This document shows, one piece after another, positions 33,052-41,943 of a DNA stretch of 64,000 bases. Every line of letters begins with the position of its first letter. The first letter of the stretch is position 1. The DNA is from Methanolacinia petrolearia DSM 11571. GTDB taxonomy: Archaea > Halobacteriota > Methanomicrobia > Methanomicrobiales > Methanomicrobiaceae. A model generated the notes under the pieces. The model did not search any database, was not told where the DNA came from, and was given only the letters and a program-made list of their open reading frames with translations. The stretch covers positions 2,046,001 to 2,110,000 of the forward strand of contig NC_014507.1 in NCBI RefSeq assembly GCF_000147875.1, read 5' to 3'. The position numbers were made by a program, and so were the translations under genes.

Positions 33052-34248
33052 TTATTCCTGTATTTTGATTACCTGCATCGCGTATTTGTCAATGGATTCA
33101 AAAAATGCATTCTTAGAAGTCTTATGTCTCAGAATATCATCATCGGAGAATATATCGTTCATAAGATAATCAAGTGCAACCAGGTAGAAATGAAGGGATT
33201 TAAACCTCTTCTTTAACTGCTTGAACTGGAGTTTTGCCTCACGCTGCTCACCACGCATAACGAATATAGCAAGATCGAATAACTGAACCAGGTAATTAGG
33301 CATTCCTTTTTCCAGCGCCTTGTCACGGAATTCATTGTAAGTACTCTTGCTGTTTGAAAGCAATGACAATTTGATTCCGTAATAGAACGGCTCAAGACTG
33401 TTCGGATTCTGCTGTATCATCTGTTTTACAATGCCGGCAGCGCCGACACCGTCTCTTTTTTCCAGTTTCAGGTAGAAATTCTCCCTCAGGAAGTCCTGAT
33501 CATTATAGAACTTATCAACGGCATACGCAAGGAACTGAAGCCTTTTTTCTTCATTACCATTGTTTTTGGCCTTTTCGATCCCGATTTTTACGTACCACCG
33601 CTCATTAGGGAACCACTCGAGCGCTTTCTTAGTCATCAGCCAGAATGCACGGTCCATTGATTCCGTATCTTTAATATCCAACTGTTTGAAGCGGTTTACG
33701 GAAGGTTTTACCTTGGCCATCTCAAGGAGGGTCTCTCTTGCCTGAAGTTCAAGACGACTCGGCCGATCGTCTATTTCCCCGTGAAGAGCCTTCTTCTCAT
33801 TTCCGGAGAGAGCGTAATAGCAGTAAGCAATATACATGCCTATCCTGGCATCGTACTTCCAGTAATCACTGAAATAATCAATCGCTTCCCTGTACCTGCC
33901 GATATCCATCATCTTGACGCCCGAGAGAATCCTCAGAGTGGATCTGCCGGATTTTTTCTTCTTGCATCTCAGGGCGTTGGATATTATTTTTTCGATGAAT
34001 TCAACGGATTTAGCCTCGGGACTCGCTTTCATAATGCGAAAAGAGATATCGTCGATGAAATTGTCATATGAGTTGTTGTCAATATCAGGAAATGCATTAT
34101 CGAGTGCAGACATTACATGGCCATAAAAAACAGGGATATTGGATGATATCTTATCCGGGTTGCTGTCGATGTATAAAAAAAGATCATTCTTCAGGACATC
34201 AACCTTTTCATACCTTATGGCATCCGTTAATTTCTCCCCACGAGGCAT
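33052..34248 (-). CDS. TPR-like helical repeat protein of unknown function
   Basis: The 398-residue all-helical protein has TPR-like units (for example GVKMMDIGRYREAIDYFSDY and PNSLEPFYYGIKLSLL) but no recognised family or catalytic motif. It is hydrophilic, cytosolic and rich in Lys, Tyr and Phe. The ATG at 34248 is preceded by GGGTGGAT. It lies 49 bases downstream of the ABCE1 gene on the same strand, so co-transcription with this translation factor is possible. A scaffold role is likely from the fold only. Confidence 0.65.
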   Translation of the reverse strand: MPRGEKLTDAIRYEKVDVLKNDLFLYIDSNPDKISSNIPVFYGHVMSALDNAFPDIDNNSYDNFIDDISFRIMKASPEAKSVEFIEKIISNALRCKKKKSGRSTLRILSGVKMMDIGRYREAIDYFSDYWKYDARIGMYIAYCYYALSGNEKKALHGEIDDRPSRLELQARETLLEMAKVKPSVNRFKQLDIKDTESMDRAFWLMTKKALEWFPNERWYVKIGIEKAKNNGNEEKRLQFLAYAVDKFYNDQDFLRENFYLKLEKRDGVGAAGIVKQMIQQNPNSLEPFYYGIKLSLLSNSKSTYNEFRDKALEKGMPNYLVQLFDLAIFVMRGEQREAKLQFKQLKKRFKSLHFYLVALDYLMNDIFSDDDILRHKTSKNAFFESIDKYAMQVIKIQE

Positions 34249-34297
34249 AATCCACCCTTCTTCCAGTTACAAAGGTTAAATTTATATAAACTTAAAA

Positions 34298-36073
34298 TTA
34301 TGTTTTTGATATTTCGGCATAATAGTAATCCCCGGCCGATCTCTGCTCCCTGTCAAGATAGCTGCCGGGTTTGTTGATTCTTGGTCTGCCGGTTTTGTCT
34401 CTCCTGAAGGTTACTCCCAGTTCTTTCAGGAAATGATTCATTCCCTCTCTCATATCCATAGGGCCAAGCGCCTTTCCTGAAATTCCGGGTTCACCGTCAA
34501 ATACGAAGAGCCGCTCACTGATCATATCGATGACATAAATATCGTGGTCGATCACAAGAACACCCGAACCGGACGATTCCGCATGACGTTTTATGACTCT
34601 TGACAGGACCATACGCTGCTCTACGTCGAGATGGGCGCTCGGCTCGTCAAGGATGTAAAGATCAGCCTCCTTCGAAAGACACAACGCGATTGCCACCCTT
34701 TGAAGCTCTCCGCCTGAAAGCTGGGAAACGGATGACTGGAGGATCGGCTCAAGCGAAAGGGGCTCAAGGATTTCATGCTTGTAGTAATTGCTGTCGAATT
34801 TGTTCGTTGCCTGCCTGAGCATGAATTCAACTGAATCTGTGGAATCTGTTTTGATATACTGTGGTTTGTATGAGATTTTTACCGCGGATTCCATTTTCCC
34901 TTCATCGGGCTCCTCCAACCCTGCAAGGATCTTTGCAAAAGTACTCTTGCCTATTCCGTTCGGCCCGACAAGACCGAGGACTTCCCCGCACCTTATCTCA
35001 CCTCCCCGGATGGTGAGTTCGAACTTTCCATCATAATTCTTTTTGAGTGCCGGAAAAGTCATAAGAGTCTCTCTTTTCACTTCACGGTTGTGCGAATAGG
35101 TCTCGAAGTTTACCGAATAGTCACGGAACCTGACGTTCTCCTCTTGCAGGAATCCTTCGAGGTACTGGTTGATGCCGACACGCACACCCTTGGGACGCGT
35201 GAGTATTCCGAATACCGAAGGCTTACCATAGGCGATATGCACGTTTTCTGCCAGCATATCGAGGATCGCAAGGTCGTGCTCTACGATTAGAACAGGCTTT
35301 TCAACAGAGAGCTCCTGGATCAGTTCTGCGGCAGTCATCCTCTGGTATATATCAAGGTAAGGAGTGATTTCATCAAGGAAATAGAAGTCTGCATTGCGGG
35401 AAAGGCATGCTGCAAGTGCAATACGCTGGATCTCTCCGCCCGAAAGTTTGCCAATATCACGATCGAGGATAGACTCAAGCTTCAGCTTTTGTACGTAATG
35501 CCCAAGTTTACCTCTTTCGTCGGTTGATTTCAGCAGATCGATTACTTTTCCCTTGAATACCTTCGGTATGAAGTCGATATACTGTGGTTTTATCGAGGCT
35601 TTCAGGGAGCCAGATGAGATCATCTTGATATAATCGAAAAGTTCCGTTCCTGCATAATGCTTAAGAACTGCATCCCAGGACGGATCTGTTTCAAAATCAC
35701 CGAGATTGGGAATAATCTGCCCGGATAAAATACTGACGGCAGTACTTTTCCCGATACCGTTCGGCCCCAGGATACCGGTAACTTTTCCTTCGAGAGGAAT
35801 TGCCATTCCATAGAGTGCAAAGCCGTTCTGCCCGTAGCGGTGTGTGGGGAATTCCAGCTCCTCGGGCAGGGTTACTATATCAAGAGCTTCAAACGGGCAC
35901 TTCTTTACACAAATTCCGCAGCCTACACACAACTCTTCGGATATTACAATTTTCCCGTCTTCGCCGATAACTACGGTCTCGTCACCTGTACGGACCCTTG
36001 GGCAGTAGATGATGCACTCCTTTCCACATTTCTTCGAATGACATCGATCCTTATGTACAACAGCAATTCGCAT
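34298..36073 (-). CDS. rli: Ribosome recycling ATPase ABCE1/RLI
   Basis: The 591-residue protein splits terminated or stalled ribosomes with pelota or aRF1. N-terminal Fe-S domain: C11, C16, C20, C24 and a second cluster C49, C52, C55, C59 (VGCGICVKKCP). Two ABC domains follow, each with GPNGIGKST and an LSGGE signature. The ATG at 36073 is chosen because GGTGGT precedes it; an in-frame GTG at 36082 lies inside that ribosome binding site. It is downstream of an EMC6-like gene and divergent from NFACT and pelota genes, giving a ribosome-rescue neighbourhood. Confidence 0.96.
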   Translation of the reverse strand: MRIAVVHKDRCHSKKCGKECIIYCPRVRTGDETVVIGEDGKIVISEELCVGCGICVKKCPFEALDIVTLPEELEFPTHRYGQNGFALYGMAIPLEGKVTGILGPNGIGKSTAVSILSGQIIPNLGDFETDPSWDAVLKHYAGTELFDYIKMISSGSLKASIKPQYIDFIPKVFKGKVIDLLKSTDERGKLGHYVQKLKLESILDRDIGKLSGGEIQRIALAACLSRNADFYFLDEITPYLDIYQRMTAAELIQELSVEKPVLIVEHDLAILDMLAENVHIAYGKPSVFGILTRPKGVRVGINQYLEGFLQEENVRFRDYSVNFETYSHNREVKRETLMTFPALKKNYDGKFELTIRGGEIRCGEVLGLVGPNGIGKSTFAKILAGLEEPDEGKMESAVKISYKPQYIKTDSTDSVEFMLRQATNKFDSNYYKHEILEPLSLEPILQSSVSQLSGGELQRVAIALCLSKEADLYILDEPSAHLDVEQRMVLSRVIKRHAESSGSGVLVIDHDIYVIDMISERLFVFDGEPGISGKALGPMDMREGMNHFLKELGVTFRRDKTGRPRINKPGSYLDREQRSAGDYYYAEISKT

Positions 36074-36103
36074 TGATACCACCAGTAAAAATAATGTCCA
36101 AAA

Positions 36104-36460
36104 TTATTGTAATGAAAGAAGAATCGTCCATGATATGAACCAGAAGGCAAAAGTCATGAATGCCTGGTAGAACCAGTCCTTTCCTCCCAGTTTGGTATAA
36201 TCGATCTTAAACACCATGAAGATGTGTTTCTGGAATACTATTCCGGCAAGCAGAAACAGCCATCCGAGAATCGATAGACTTTCTCCGGGGGAAACCGACG
36301 GATTTCCAATTATGACATATGAAAGTATTCCGGTTAACATACCCATGAAGCAGGCGATGCCCGTCCTGAGCATGCGCTCCCTGTGGCCGTCGACCTTATC
36401 TGTGGGGCTTTTCTTTATTTCCTCTTCGTTATTGATATCCAGTTGTTTCTCCTCGACCAT
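36104..36460 (-). CDS. Three-helix membrane protein, possibly EMC6-like
   Basis: The 118-residue protein has a hydrophilic N-terminus and three hydrophobic helices, ending in DWFYQAFMTFAFWFISWTILL. The pattern resembles archaeal EMC6/Rab5ip-like proteins, which may belong to a membrane-insertase complex (family assignment from memory). The start at 36460 follows GGTG and leaves 54 bases to the divergent NFACT start. An alternative ATG at 36496 would add 12 residues. It is 30 bases upstream of ABCE1 on the same strand. Confidence 0.6.
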   Translation of the reverse strand: MVEEKQLDINNEEEIKKSPTDKVDGHRERMLRTGIACFMGMLTGILSYVIIGNPSVSPGESLSILGWLFLLAGIVFQKHIFMVFKIDYTKLGGKDWFYQAFMTFAFWFISWTILLSLQ

Positions 36461-36514
36461 CGAGACACCAGTGATTATTTTTTGGTTTTCAGACAATATG
36501 TAGTTTGGTATATA

Positions 36515-38425
36515 ATGGCAACCCAGCAGGGAATGAGCAGCATTGACATCAGGACAATGCTCTATGAAATAAGAGAAAGGTTACCCCTTTGGATCGGAAA
36601 GATCTACCAGTACAATACCAATTCCTTCGGTTTCAGGCTGAACGGGGAAGATAAATCCAAATATAATTTCCTGGTGGAATGCGGCAGAAGGGCACATCTC
36701 ACAGATAATCTTCCGGATGCACCCCAGAATCCTTCGGGATACTCTATGTTCCTCCGGAAATATATCAGCGGGGGCAGGGTTCTGGATATAAAGCAGTACG
36801 GACTCCAGAGAATTTTTATTATTAAAATAGGTAAAACGGAAAAAGAATACAACCTGATATTCGAACTATTTAATGAAGGAAACGCCGTTTTGTGCGACGA
36901 AAACTTTATCGTCATAAATCCGCTGAAAAGACTGCATTTCAGGGACCGCGAGATCGTTTCCGGGACTGAGTATATCTTCCCGGAATCCGGTACTGATGAC
37001 ATTACGATTGAGAGCATAAGGACTGTACTTGAAAATTCAGAAAGGGATCTCGTAAGAACTCTTGCATCCAATTTTTTACTGGGAGGAAGATATGCAGAGG
37101 AGGTCTGCAGGACTGCAGGTTATGACAAGACAATGAACCCCGCTGAGGCCGAACCGCAGACGATCCTGAATGCAATAGAGGAACTTCTGTCAAGGGGCAC
37201 GAATGCCGTCATCACGAAATCGGGATGCTGGCCATACCCGCTTCCGGGTGAAGAGCCGGTATCATCTTTTTCCAGCTTCAATGATGCTCTTTCGGCGTAC
37301 TTCCCTCTCCCGCAATCGGCCGCGAAGGATGCAAAGAAAGAGAAACTCCCAAAGTCCGAAATTATTCGCAGAAGACAGCAGGAAGCGATAGTAAACTTCG
37401 AAAAGAAGATCGCCGAACTACAGGAGAAAGTGGATGCGATATATGAGAACTACCAGGATATTTCAGGGATCATAGACACTCTCAGGGATGCAAGTTCAAA
37501 ATTATCATGGCAGGAGATCGAGGAGACACTCAAAAACAGTTCTCTTCCTGCGGCAAAATCCATCGTAAGGATCTATCCTTCAGAATCCGCAGTGGATGTC
37601 ATGGCCGGCGGAAAAAAGGTAAAGATATTCATAAACGAAAATCCCGAAGCGAATGCGAACAGGTACTACGGAGAGATCAAGAAATACAAAAAGAAGAAGG
37701 CGGGCGCCCTCGTAGCGATGGAGAAGTTCATGCCGAAGGAGAAGCAGGCAAAAAAGAGGCAGGATTACAAACCCCAGAAGAAGAAATGGTATCATAAATA
37801 CCGCTGGTTCGTTACAAGCGACGGTGTCCTCGTAATAGGTGGACAGGATGCAGGCAGCAACGAAGACATCGGAAAAAAATACCTCGAAGGCAGGGATTAT
37901 TTCGTTCATGCCGACGTTCACGGCGGAAGCGTTGTTGTAGTTAAAGGAGAAACGGAGAATTGGGAAGAGGTTGCGGAATTCGCAGCATCCTACTCGAATG
38001 CCTGGAAAGCCGGCCATTTCAACTGCGATGTTTATGCAGCAAAACCCGAACAGGTCAGCAAGACCGCAGAATCGGGGGAATTCGTGAAGAGGGGTGCATT
38101 TATAATCCGGGGCGAGAGAAGATACTTCAGGAATATTGGCCTGAAGGTTGCAATAGGGCTTCAGCTTGAACCTGAACTTGCGGTAATCGGCGGGCCGGAG
38201 AGCGCTGTAAAAAAGACAGCCGCATACTATGCCGTGCTCCTTCCCGGAAAATTCGAGCCGAACGATACGGCCAAAAAAGTCCTGAGGGAACTGAAGAAGA
38301 TGATCCCTGAAGAAGATATTAAGGATTTGAAGACTGTTCTCAATACCGAAAGCATAGCGGCCTTCGTCCCTCCTGGGGGATCGGATATTGTCGAAGTTGT
38401 GGACATGACAAAGGAGAACTCATAA
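36515..38425 (+). CDS. NFACT family protein (Rqc2/NEMF homologue)
   Basis: The 636-residue protein has an NFACT-N domain (residues 1-180, SSIDIRTMLYEI onwards), a helix-hairpin-helix and coiled-coil middle (about 280-400, with LPKSEIIRRRQQEA), and an NFACT-R domain (about 460-590, RWFVTSDGVLVIGGQDAGSNE and HADVHGGSVVVVKG). Homologues bind obstructed 60S/50S subunits with peptidyl-tRNA and direct tail addition to stalled peptides. Translation could also start at 36533. Its stop overlaps the pelota start (TAATG), so the two rescue factors are coupled. Confidence 0.9.
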   Translation: MATQQGMSSIDIRTMLYEIRERLPLWIGKIYQYNTNSFGFRLNGEDKSKYNFLVECGRRAHLTDNLPDAPQNPSGYSMFLRKYISGGRVLDIKQYGLQRIFIIKIGKTEKEYNLIFELFNEGNAVLCDENFIVINPLKRLHFRDREIVSGTEYIFPESGTDDITIESIRTVLENSERDLVRTLASNFLLGGRYAEEVCRTAGYDKTMNPAEAEPQTILNAIEELLSRGTNAVITKSGCWPYPLPGEEPVSSFSSFNDALSAYFPLPQSAAKDAKKEKLPKSEIIRRRQQEAIVNFEKKIAELQEKVDAIYENYQDISGIIDTLRDASSKLSWQEIEETLKNSSLPAAKSIVRIYPSESAVDVMAGGKKVKIFINENPEANANRYYGEIKKYKKKKAGALVAMEKFMPKEKQAKKRQDYKPQKKKWYHKYRWFVTSDGVLVIGGQDAGSNEDIGKKYLEGRDYFVHADVHGGSVVVVKGETENWEEVAEFAASYSNAWKAGHFNCDVYAAKPEQVSKTAESGEFVKRGAFIIRGERRYFRNIGLKVAIGLQLEPELAVIGGPESAVKKTAAYYAVLLPGKFEPNDTAKKVLRELKKMIPEEDIKDLKTVLNTESIAAFVPPGGSDIVEVVDMTKENS

Positions 38426-39450
38426 TGAAGGCCGAGTTCGGCGATATCAAGAACTCATTCGGAGAGATCAGGCTGTTTCCAGAGAACACAGACGATCTCT
38501 GGCATATCGGCCACATCATCAGGGAGAGCGACCTCGTCTTTGCCACGACCTTCAGGAGCCTTGACTCCGCAACCGACAAGGCAAGACCGGAAAAGATGGA
38601 GAAAAAACCTGTCCGTCTCGGTATAAGAGTCGAGAAGGTAGAATTTCATCACAATGCGAACAGGCTGAGGATCAGCGGAATCATCGAGCAGGGGCTCGAT
38701 ACAGGATTTCACCATACTATAAATCTCGAAGCTGGATTCGAGATCTCGGTTATAAAGAACTGGAGAAAGATCGATCTTGAGAGGATAGATAGGGCCGTTA
38801 AGGCGTCAGTGACAGGAGTAGTTCATATCGTAGCGATCGAAGAAGGCGAGGCCGAGATCTACAGGATACGGCAGTTCGGCCCGGAAAGATTTACAACGAT
38901 CTCCGGGGGCTCGGGAAAGCGTGAAGGACTGGATATGCGAACAGGTTTCTTCGACGAGATCTTATCAAACCTTTCGAATGTTACGGGGCCGGTTGTCGTT
39001 GCCGGTCCTGGTTTCATAAAAGAGGATTTCATGAAATTCCTCGAAGGAAAAGACAGGGATCTTGCTTCAAGATGTGTGGTCGCCGATACAAGAAGGATAG
39101 GCAGGGGTGCAGTGCAGGAAGTCATCGGCCAGGGAATCCTTAACCGGATCTCGGAAGATATCCAGCTTGCCCGTGAAGTTTCATGCATGGATGAACTTAT
39201 CGCCAGGATCTCATCCGGCGGCAATGCCGCCTACGGTATTGATGAGGTTGAAAATGCAGTAGCGATGGGAGCCGCAGACGAGGTGCTTGTAACGGACGAG
39301 CTGATAAGGGATTTACGGGTCTCCGAACTGCTCGACAAAGCGGAGAATATGCGTGCAAAGATAACTGTACTCTCATCAGAATTCGAACCGGGAAAACAGC
39401 TCGATGCTTTCGGCGGAATCGCAGTTCTGCTAAGGTACTCCATGGGCTGA
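38425..39450 (+). CDS. pelA: Pelota (Dom34) mRNA surveillance protein
   Basis: The 341-residue pelota homologue has an N-terminal Sm-like domain (residues 1-130), a central eRF1 domain 2-like region (about 135-260) and an eRF1 domain 3-like region (about 265-341). Pelota recognises ribosomes stalled on truncated mRNA and recruits ABCE1 to split them. The ATG shares its A with the TAA stop of the NFACT gene. Archaeal pelota pairs with aEF1A. Confidence 0.94.
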   Translation: MKAEFGDIKNSFGEIRLFPENTDDLWHIGHIIRESDLVFATTFRSLDSATDKARPEKMEKKPVRLGIRVEKVEFHHNANRLRISGIIEQGLDTGFHHTINLEAGFEISVIKNWRKIDLERIDRAVKASVTGVVHIVAIEEGEAEIYRIRQFGPERFTTISGGSGKREGLDMRTGFFDEILSNLSNVTGPVVVAGPGFIKEDFMKFLEGKDRDLASRCVVADTRRIGRGAVQEVIGQGILNRISEDIQLAREVSCMDELIARISSGGNAAYGIDEVENAVAMGAADEVLVTDELIRDLRVSELLDKAENMRAKITVLSSEFEPGKQLDAFGGIAVLLRYSMG

Positions 39451-39506
39451 ATAACAACTGCTGAGTTTGCCGGTCCGGGGAAAAAATTAATTTGAATTTT
39501 TATTTA

Positions 39507-39525
39507 CATGAAACTTTGTTTCATG
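39507..39525. repeat. 19-bp palindrome CATGAAAC-TTT-GTTTCATG
   Basis: Eight-base arms flank a three-base centre, between the convergent pelota gene and a membrane protein gene whose stop codon lies within it. It may act as a bidirectional terminator or a protein binding site. A related palindrome is at 40058-40075. Confidence 0.5.
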
Positions 39526-39874
39526 AACGTTCTTTGGAATATACAAACGCGAGATAACCCCCGATAATTCCAAGGATGCTCCCCAGAAATCCCGACAGGA
39601 AGGGTATACTGATCACAGATGTTCCTGACAGTATAAAGACAAACGAGATGATATTGAGTATTCCAAAGAAGATTACGGCAAGACTGGCGTCCTTTACATC
39701 CTTTGCTATTCCGTTTTTCATTCTCACAGCAGAAACAACGACGATTATGCCAATTAAAACGAGTACGTATCCGGTAGACACTCCTGATATGGAATATGCT
39801 GCTCCCGATATCAGGAAAAGAAAGCCGCTTAAAAATGAAATCGCGAACGGGATTTTTATATCTGTCATGTTCAT
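39521..39874 (-). CDS. Small four-helix membrane protein, unknown
   Basis: The 117-residue protein has four hydrophobic segments (about residues 8-28, 34-50, 62-82 and 88-110) and a short C-terminal YSKERS. No family is recognised. A possible start at 39874 gives a balanced hydrophobic topology; other frames over this region have poor composition. It is convergent with pelota and about 280 bases from the divergent small membrane protein gene at 40154. Confidence 0.55.
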   Translation of the reverse strand: MNMTDIKIPFAISFLSGFLFLISGAAYSISGVSTGYVLVLIGIIVVVSAVRMKNGIAKDVKDASLAVIFFGILNIISFVFILSGTSVISIPFLSGFLGSILGIIGGYLAFVYSKERS

Positions 39875-40057
39875 GCCTAAGCCTATGGTGTTTATTTGGC
39901 AATACGTATGAAAATACTATTCCTTTTTAATCAATAAGGAAGCAATGTCTGCCCTCTTAAAAAAGATCATTTAGGTTGTTACTTTGGAATTAAATCCGCA
40001 CATTCCCACAAATCAATTTGATCTCATATTTCAACGAAATTACCGGGAGAAACGTTT

Positions 40058-40075
40058 ATGAAACAAAGGTTTCAT
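40058..40075. repeat. 18-bp palindrome ATGAAAC-AAAG-GTTTCAT
   Basis: Seven-base arms flank a four-base centre, between divergent small membrane protein genes. Further TTTCATG and CATGTAAA fragments follow to 40120. The left arm context GTTTATGAAACAAAG is shared with 32944-32958. Confidence 0.45.
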
Positions 40076-40153
40076 GGACTGTTTCATGTAAATCACAACG
40101 TGATTTTCATGTAAAAATGAAATCTTAATTAACCATTAACCGAAATTTCAATT

Positions 40154-40420
40154 ATGTCAGAATCAGAAGAGACTAATTCACTGAGGATCGTAGCGGCCCT
40201 CATACTTGGCATAATATCAGGTGTGATTGTTTTTTTCATCATTGCACTCGTTCTGGGTTTTATTGAGGATACTTCGGGAATAAGAACCGGGATATCGGTC
40301 AATGTCGCCGACAATATCCTGAGTGCGGTGCTGATGTTTATTTTCATAATTGCAGGCATGGCATTCTTCTACTGGAAGGTAAAGAATACTCCTGCTTCAA
40401 AAGAAGAAATCGAAGATTAA
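40154..40420 (+). CDS. Small two-helix membrane protein, unknown
   Basis: The 88-residue protein has a charged N-terminus, two hydrophobic helices (about residues 12-36 and 52-75), and an acidic tail PASKEEIED. It resembles no family I recognise. It ends one base before the convergent FKBP gene. The upstream region carries ATGAAAC palindromes and an AT-rich stretch that may serve as promoter. Confidence 0.55.
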   Translation: MSESEETNSLRIVAALILGIISGVIVFFIIALVLGFIEDTSGIRTGISVNVADNILSAVLMFIFIIAGMAFFYWKVKNTPASKEEIED

Positions 40421-40421
40421 T

Positions 40422-41135
40422 TTATTCTTCGGCAGGTTCCGGGGACTCGGTTACGGGTTCCGGTTCTGCATCATTTTTAGGTTTTTTGAATGTTTCCTTG
40501 AGTTCTATCTCTTCGATACCATCTACATATTCGAAGATCTGGTGAACACACATTCCCTTGCCCATCATCCATCTCTGGTCGTAGGTAATTCCCGGCGGGA
40601 GGATGATCGTGAGCTTTCCATCTTCGAGAGTTGCCTCAAATTCACGACCTGTGAAGAGATCAAGAACAGATTCGGCTTTTTCTACAGGATCCTCGACAAC
40701 TTCCTCGATTGTATACTTGTACTGGAGTGTCTTTCCGGCGAGCATGTGGTTGAAATCAACTACTGCACGTGAACCGATTACGTTTGTAACGAATCCCTGG
40801 CGGCCTTCTGAAGTCACACGCATTCCGACGGTGGGCTTCTCTTTGAAGTCCTTTACATTGACCGATTTTACAAGATTATCGTCCCTTTCGCCGTATGCCT
40901 TCTCGGGGGCGATTGTGATCTCGTACTCCTGGCCGATCTCCTTGTCGACAAGGTCTTCGTCAAGACCGGGGATTACGTGGTTCCCTCCGACACAAATTGT
41001 AATCGGCTTGTAGGTCTTCTCCTCGATATAGCTGCCGTCTTCCTTTGCGACCTCCTCATAGGTCGTATCGAAGATATTTCCGTCAACGCTGCCGGTATAA
41101 TTTATTTTTACAAAATCGCCTTCTTTTATTGACAT
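40422..41135 (-). CDS. FKBP-type peptidyl-prolyl isomerase, long archaeal type
   Basis: The 237-residue prolyl isomerase and chaperone has an N-terminal FKBP domain (VKINYTGSVDGNIFDTT, GNHVIPGLDEDLVDKEIG) interrupted by an insert-in-flap domain of the SlyD/archaeal long type (KDFKEKPTVGMRVTSEGRQGF, VDFNHMLAGKTLQYK), then a C-terminal domain and a Glu/Pro-rich tail. It is cytosolic. It stands alone on the minus strand, convergent with a small membrane protein gene and divergent from the CYTH gene. Confidence 0.92.
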   Translation of the reverse strand: MSIKEGDFVKINYTGSVDGNIFDTTYEEVAKEDGSYIEEKTYKPITICVGGNHVIPGLDEDLVDKEIGQEYEITIAPEKAYGERDDNLVKSVNVKDFKEKPTVGMRVTSEGRQGFVTNVIGSRAVVDFNHMLAGKTLQYKYTIEEVVEDPVEKAESVLDLFTGREFEATLEDGKLTIILPPGITYDQRWMMGKGMCVHQIFEYVDGIEEIELKETFKKPKNDAEPEPVTESPEPAEE

Positions 41136-41190
41136 AAATACACCTGTCTATATTAATTGGTATTATGTACTTAATATAAGTGATATAGAT

Positions 41191-41721
41191 ATGTTTGAAG
41201 TAGAGGCCAAGATAAAAGTCGGTTCTACAGGCCCGATCAGAACCAGACTAATAGAAAAGGGAGCGGTATTCGATAAAAAAAGCAGGCAGACAGATACCTA
41301 CTTCAACTCACCATTCAGAGACTTCGCCAAATCTGATGAGGCACTTCGGATACGCAGCGAGGACGGGTTTTCGGAGATCACATACAAAGGTCCGAAGGTC
41401 CAGGGAACCGGAGCAAAGGCAAGGGAGGAATTCAATGTCGAGGTTTCAGATCCAAAAAACCTGGCAGAAATTCTCACGAAAATCGGTTTTTATAGAAGTG
41501 CCGAAGTTTTCAAGACAAGAGAAGAGTTCAGGTTTATGGAGACAAACGTTGCTCTTGACAGGGTCGACAATCTCGGCGAGTTTGTCGAGATAGAGGTGAT
41601 AACGGATGACAGGGAGTCCGCACTCGAAAAAATAGAAACGGTCAGGAAGGAACTTGAGATTACAGGAGATCATATTCCCGAATCCTATCTTGAGATGATC
41701 CTTGCCAAAGGAAATGAATAA
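41191..41721 (+). CDS. CYTH domain protein (class IV adenylate cyclase family)
   Basis: The 176-residue protein has the CYTH signature ExExK at E3-V-E5-A-K7 and later charged motifs (RIRSEDG, ITYKGPK, REEFNVEV, FVEIEV). CYTH enzymes act on triphosphates: class IV adenylate cyclases, thiamine triphosphatases and inorganic triphosphatases. The archaeal substrate is not known, and tripolyphosphatase is as likely as cAMP synthesis. It is divergent from the FKBP gene. Confidence 0.85.
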   Translation: MFEVEAKIKVGSTGPIRTRLIEKGAVFDKKSRQTDTYFNSPFRDFAKSDEALRIRSEDGFSEITYKGPKVQGTGAKAREEFNVEVSDPKNLAEILTKIGFYRSAEVFKTREEFRFMETNVALDRVDNLGEFVEIEVITDDRESALEKIETVRKELEITGDHIPESYLEMILAKGNE

Positions 41722-41752
41722 TTTTTTTGAGTAAGTGTCTTTTTTTTTAAAA

Positions 41753-41890
41753 GGGCATAAGCCCCCTCCGGGGGCAGCCCCAAACGCAAATTTTCGAGGA
41801 GCAGGAGGGGATGCTTGTCCATCCCTGACTGCGACCTATCGCAGTGAGGGGGAGGGTCATAGGGAGGGGGAACCCTCCCCCTTCCTATAT
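41753..41890. repeat. Structured repeat, family 2, short copy
   Basis: The copy begins with GCATAAGCCCCC and a CCCC/GGGG hairpin, then runs through GGAGCAGGAGGGGATGCTTG, a CTGCG/CGCAG hairpin and the terminal hairpin with GGGAGGGGG and CCCCCTTCC. It lacks the central part present at 41944-42240. It lies between the convergent CYTH and phosphoesterase genes. Confidence 0.7.
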
Positions 41891-41943
41891 AACAATAAAA
41901 CCTGAAATTTTTCCAAACCATTGAAATTTAAAAAATATTTCCC

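Noticed and set aside
39504-39902. 132-codon minus-strand frame overlapping the small membrane protein
   Set aside because: The alternative frame at 39521-39874 gives four clean hydrophobic helices, whereas this frame is Arg/Cys-rich and irregular.
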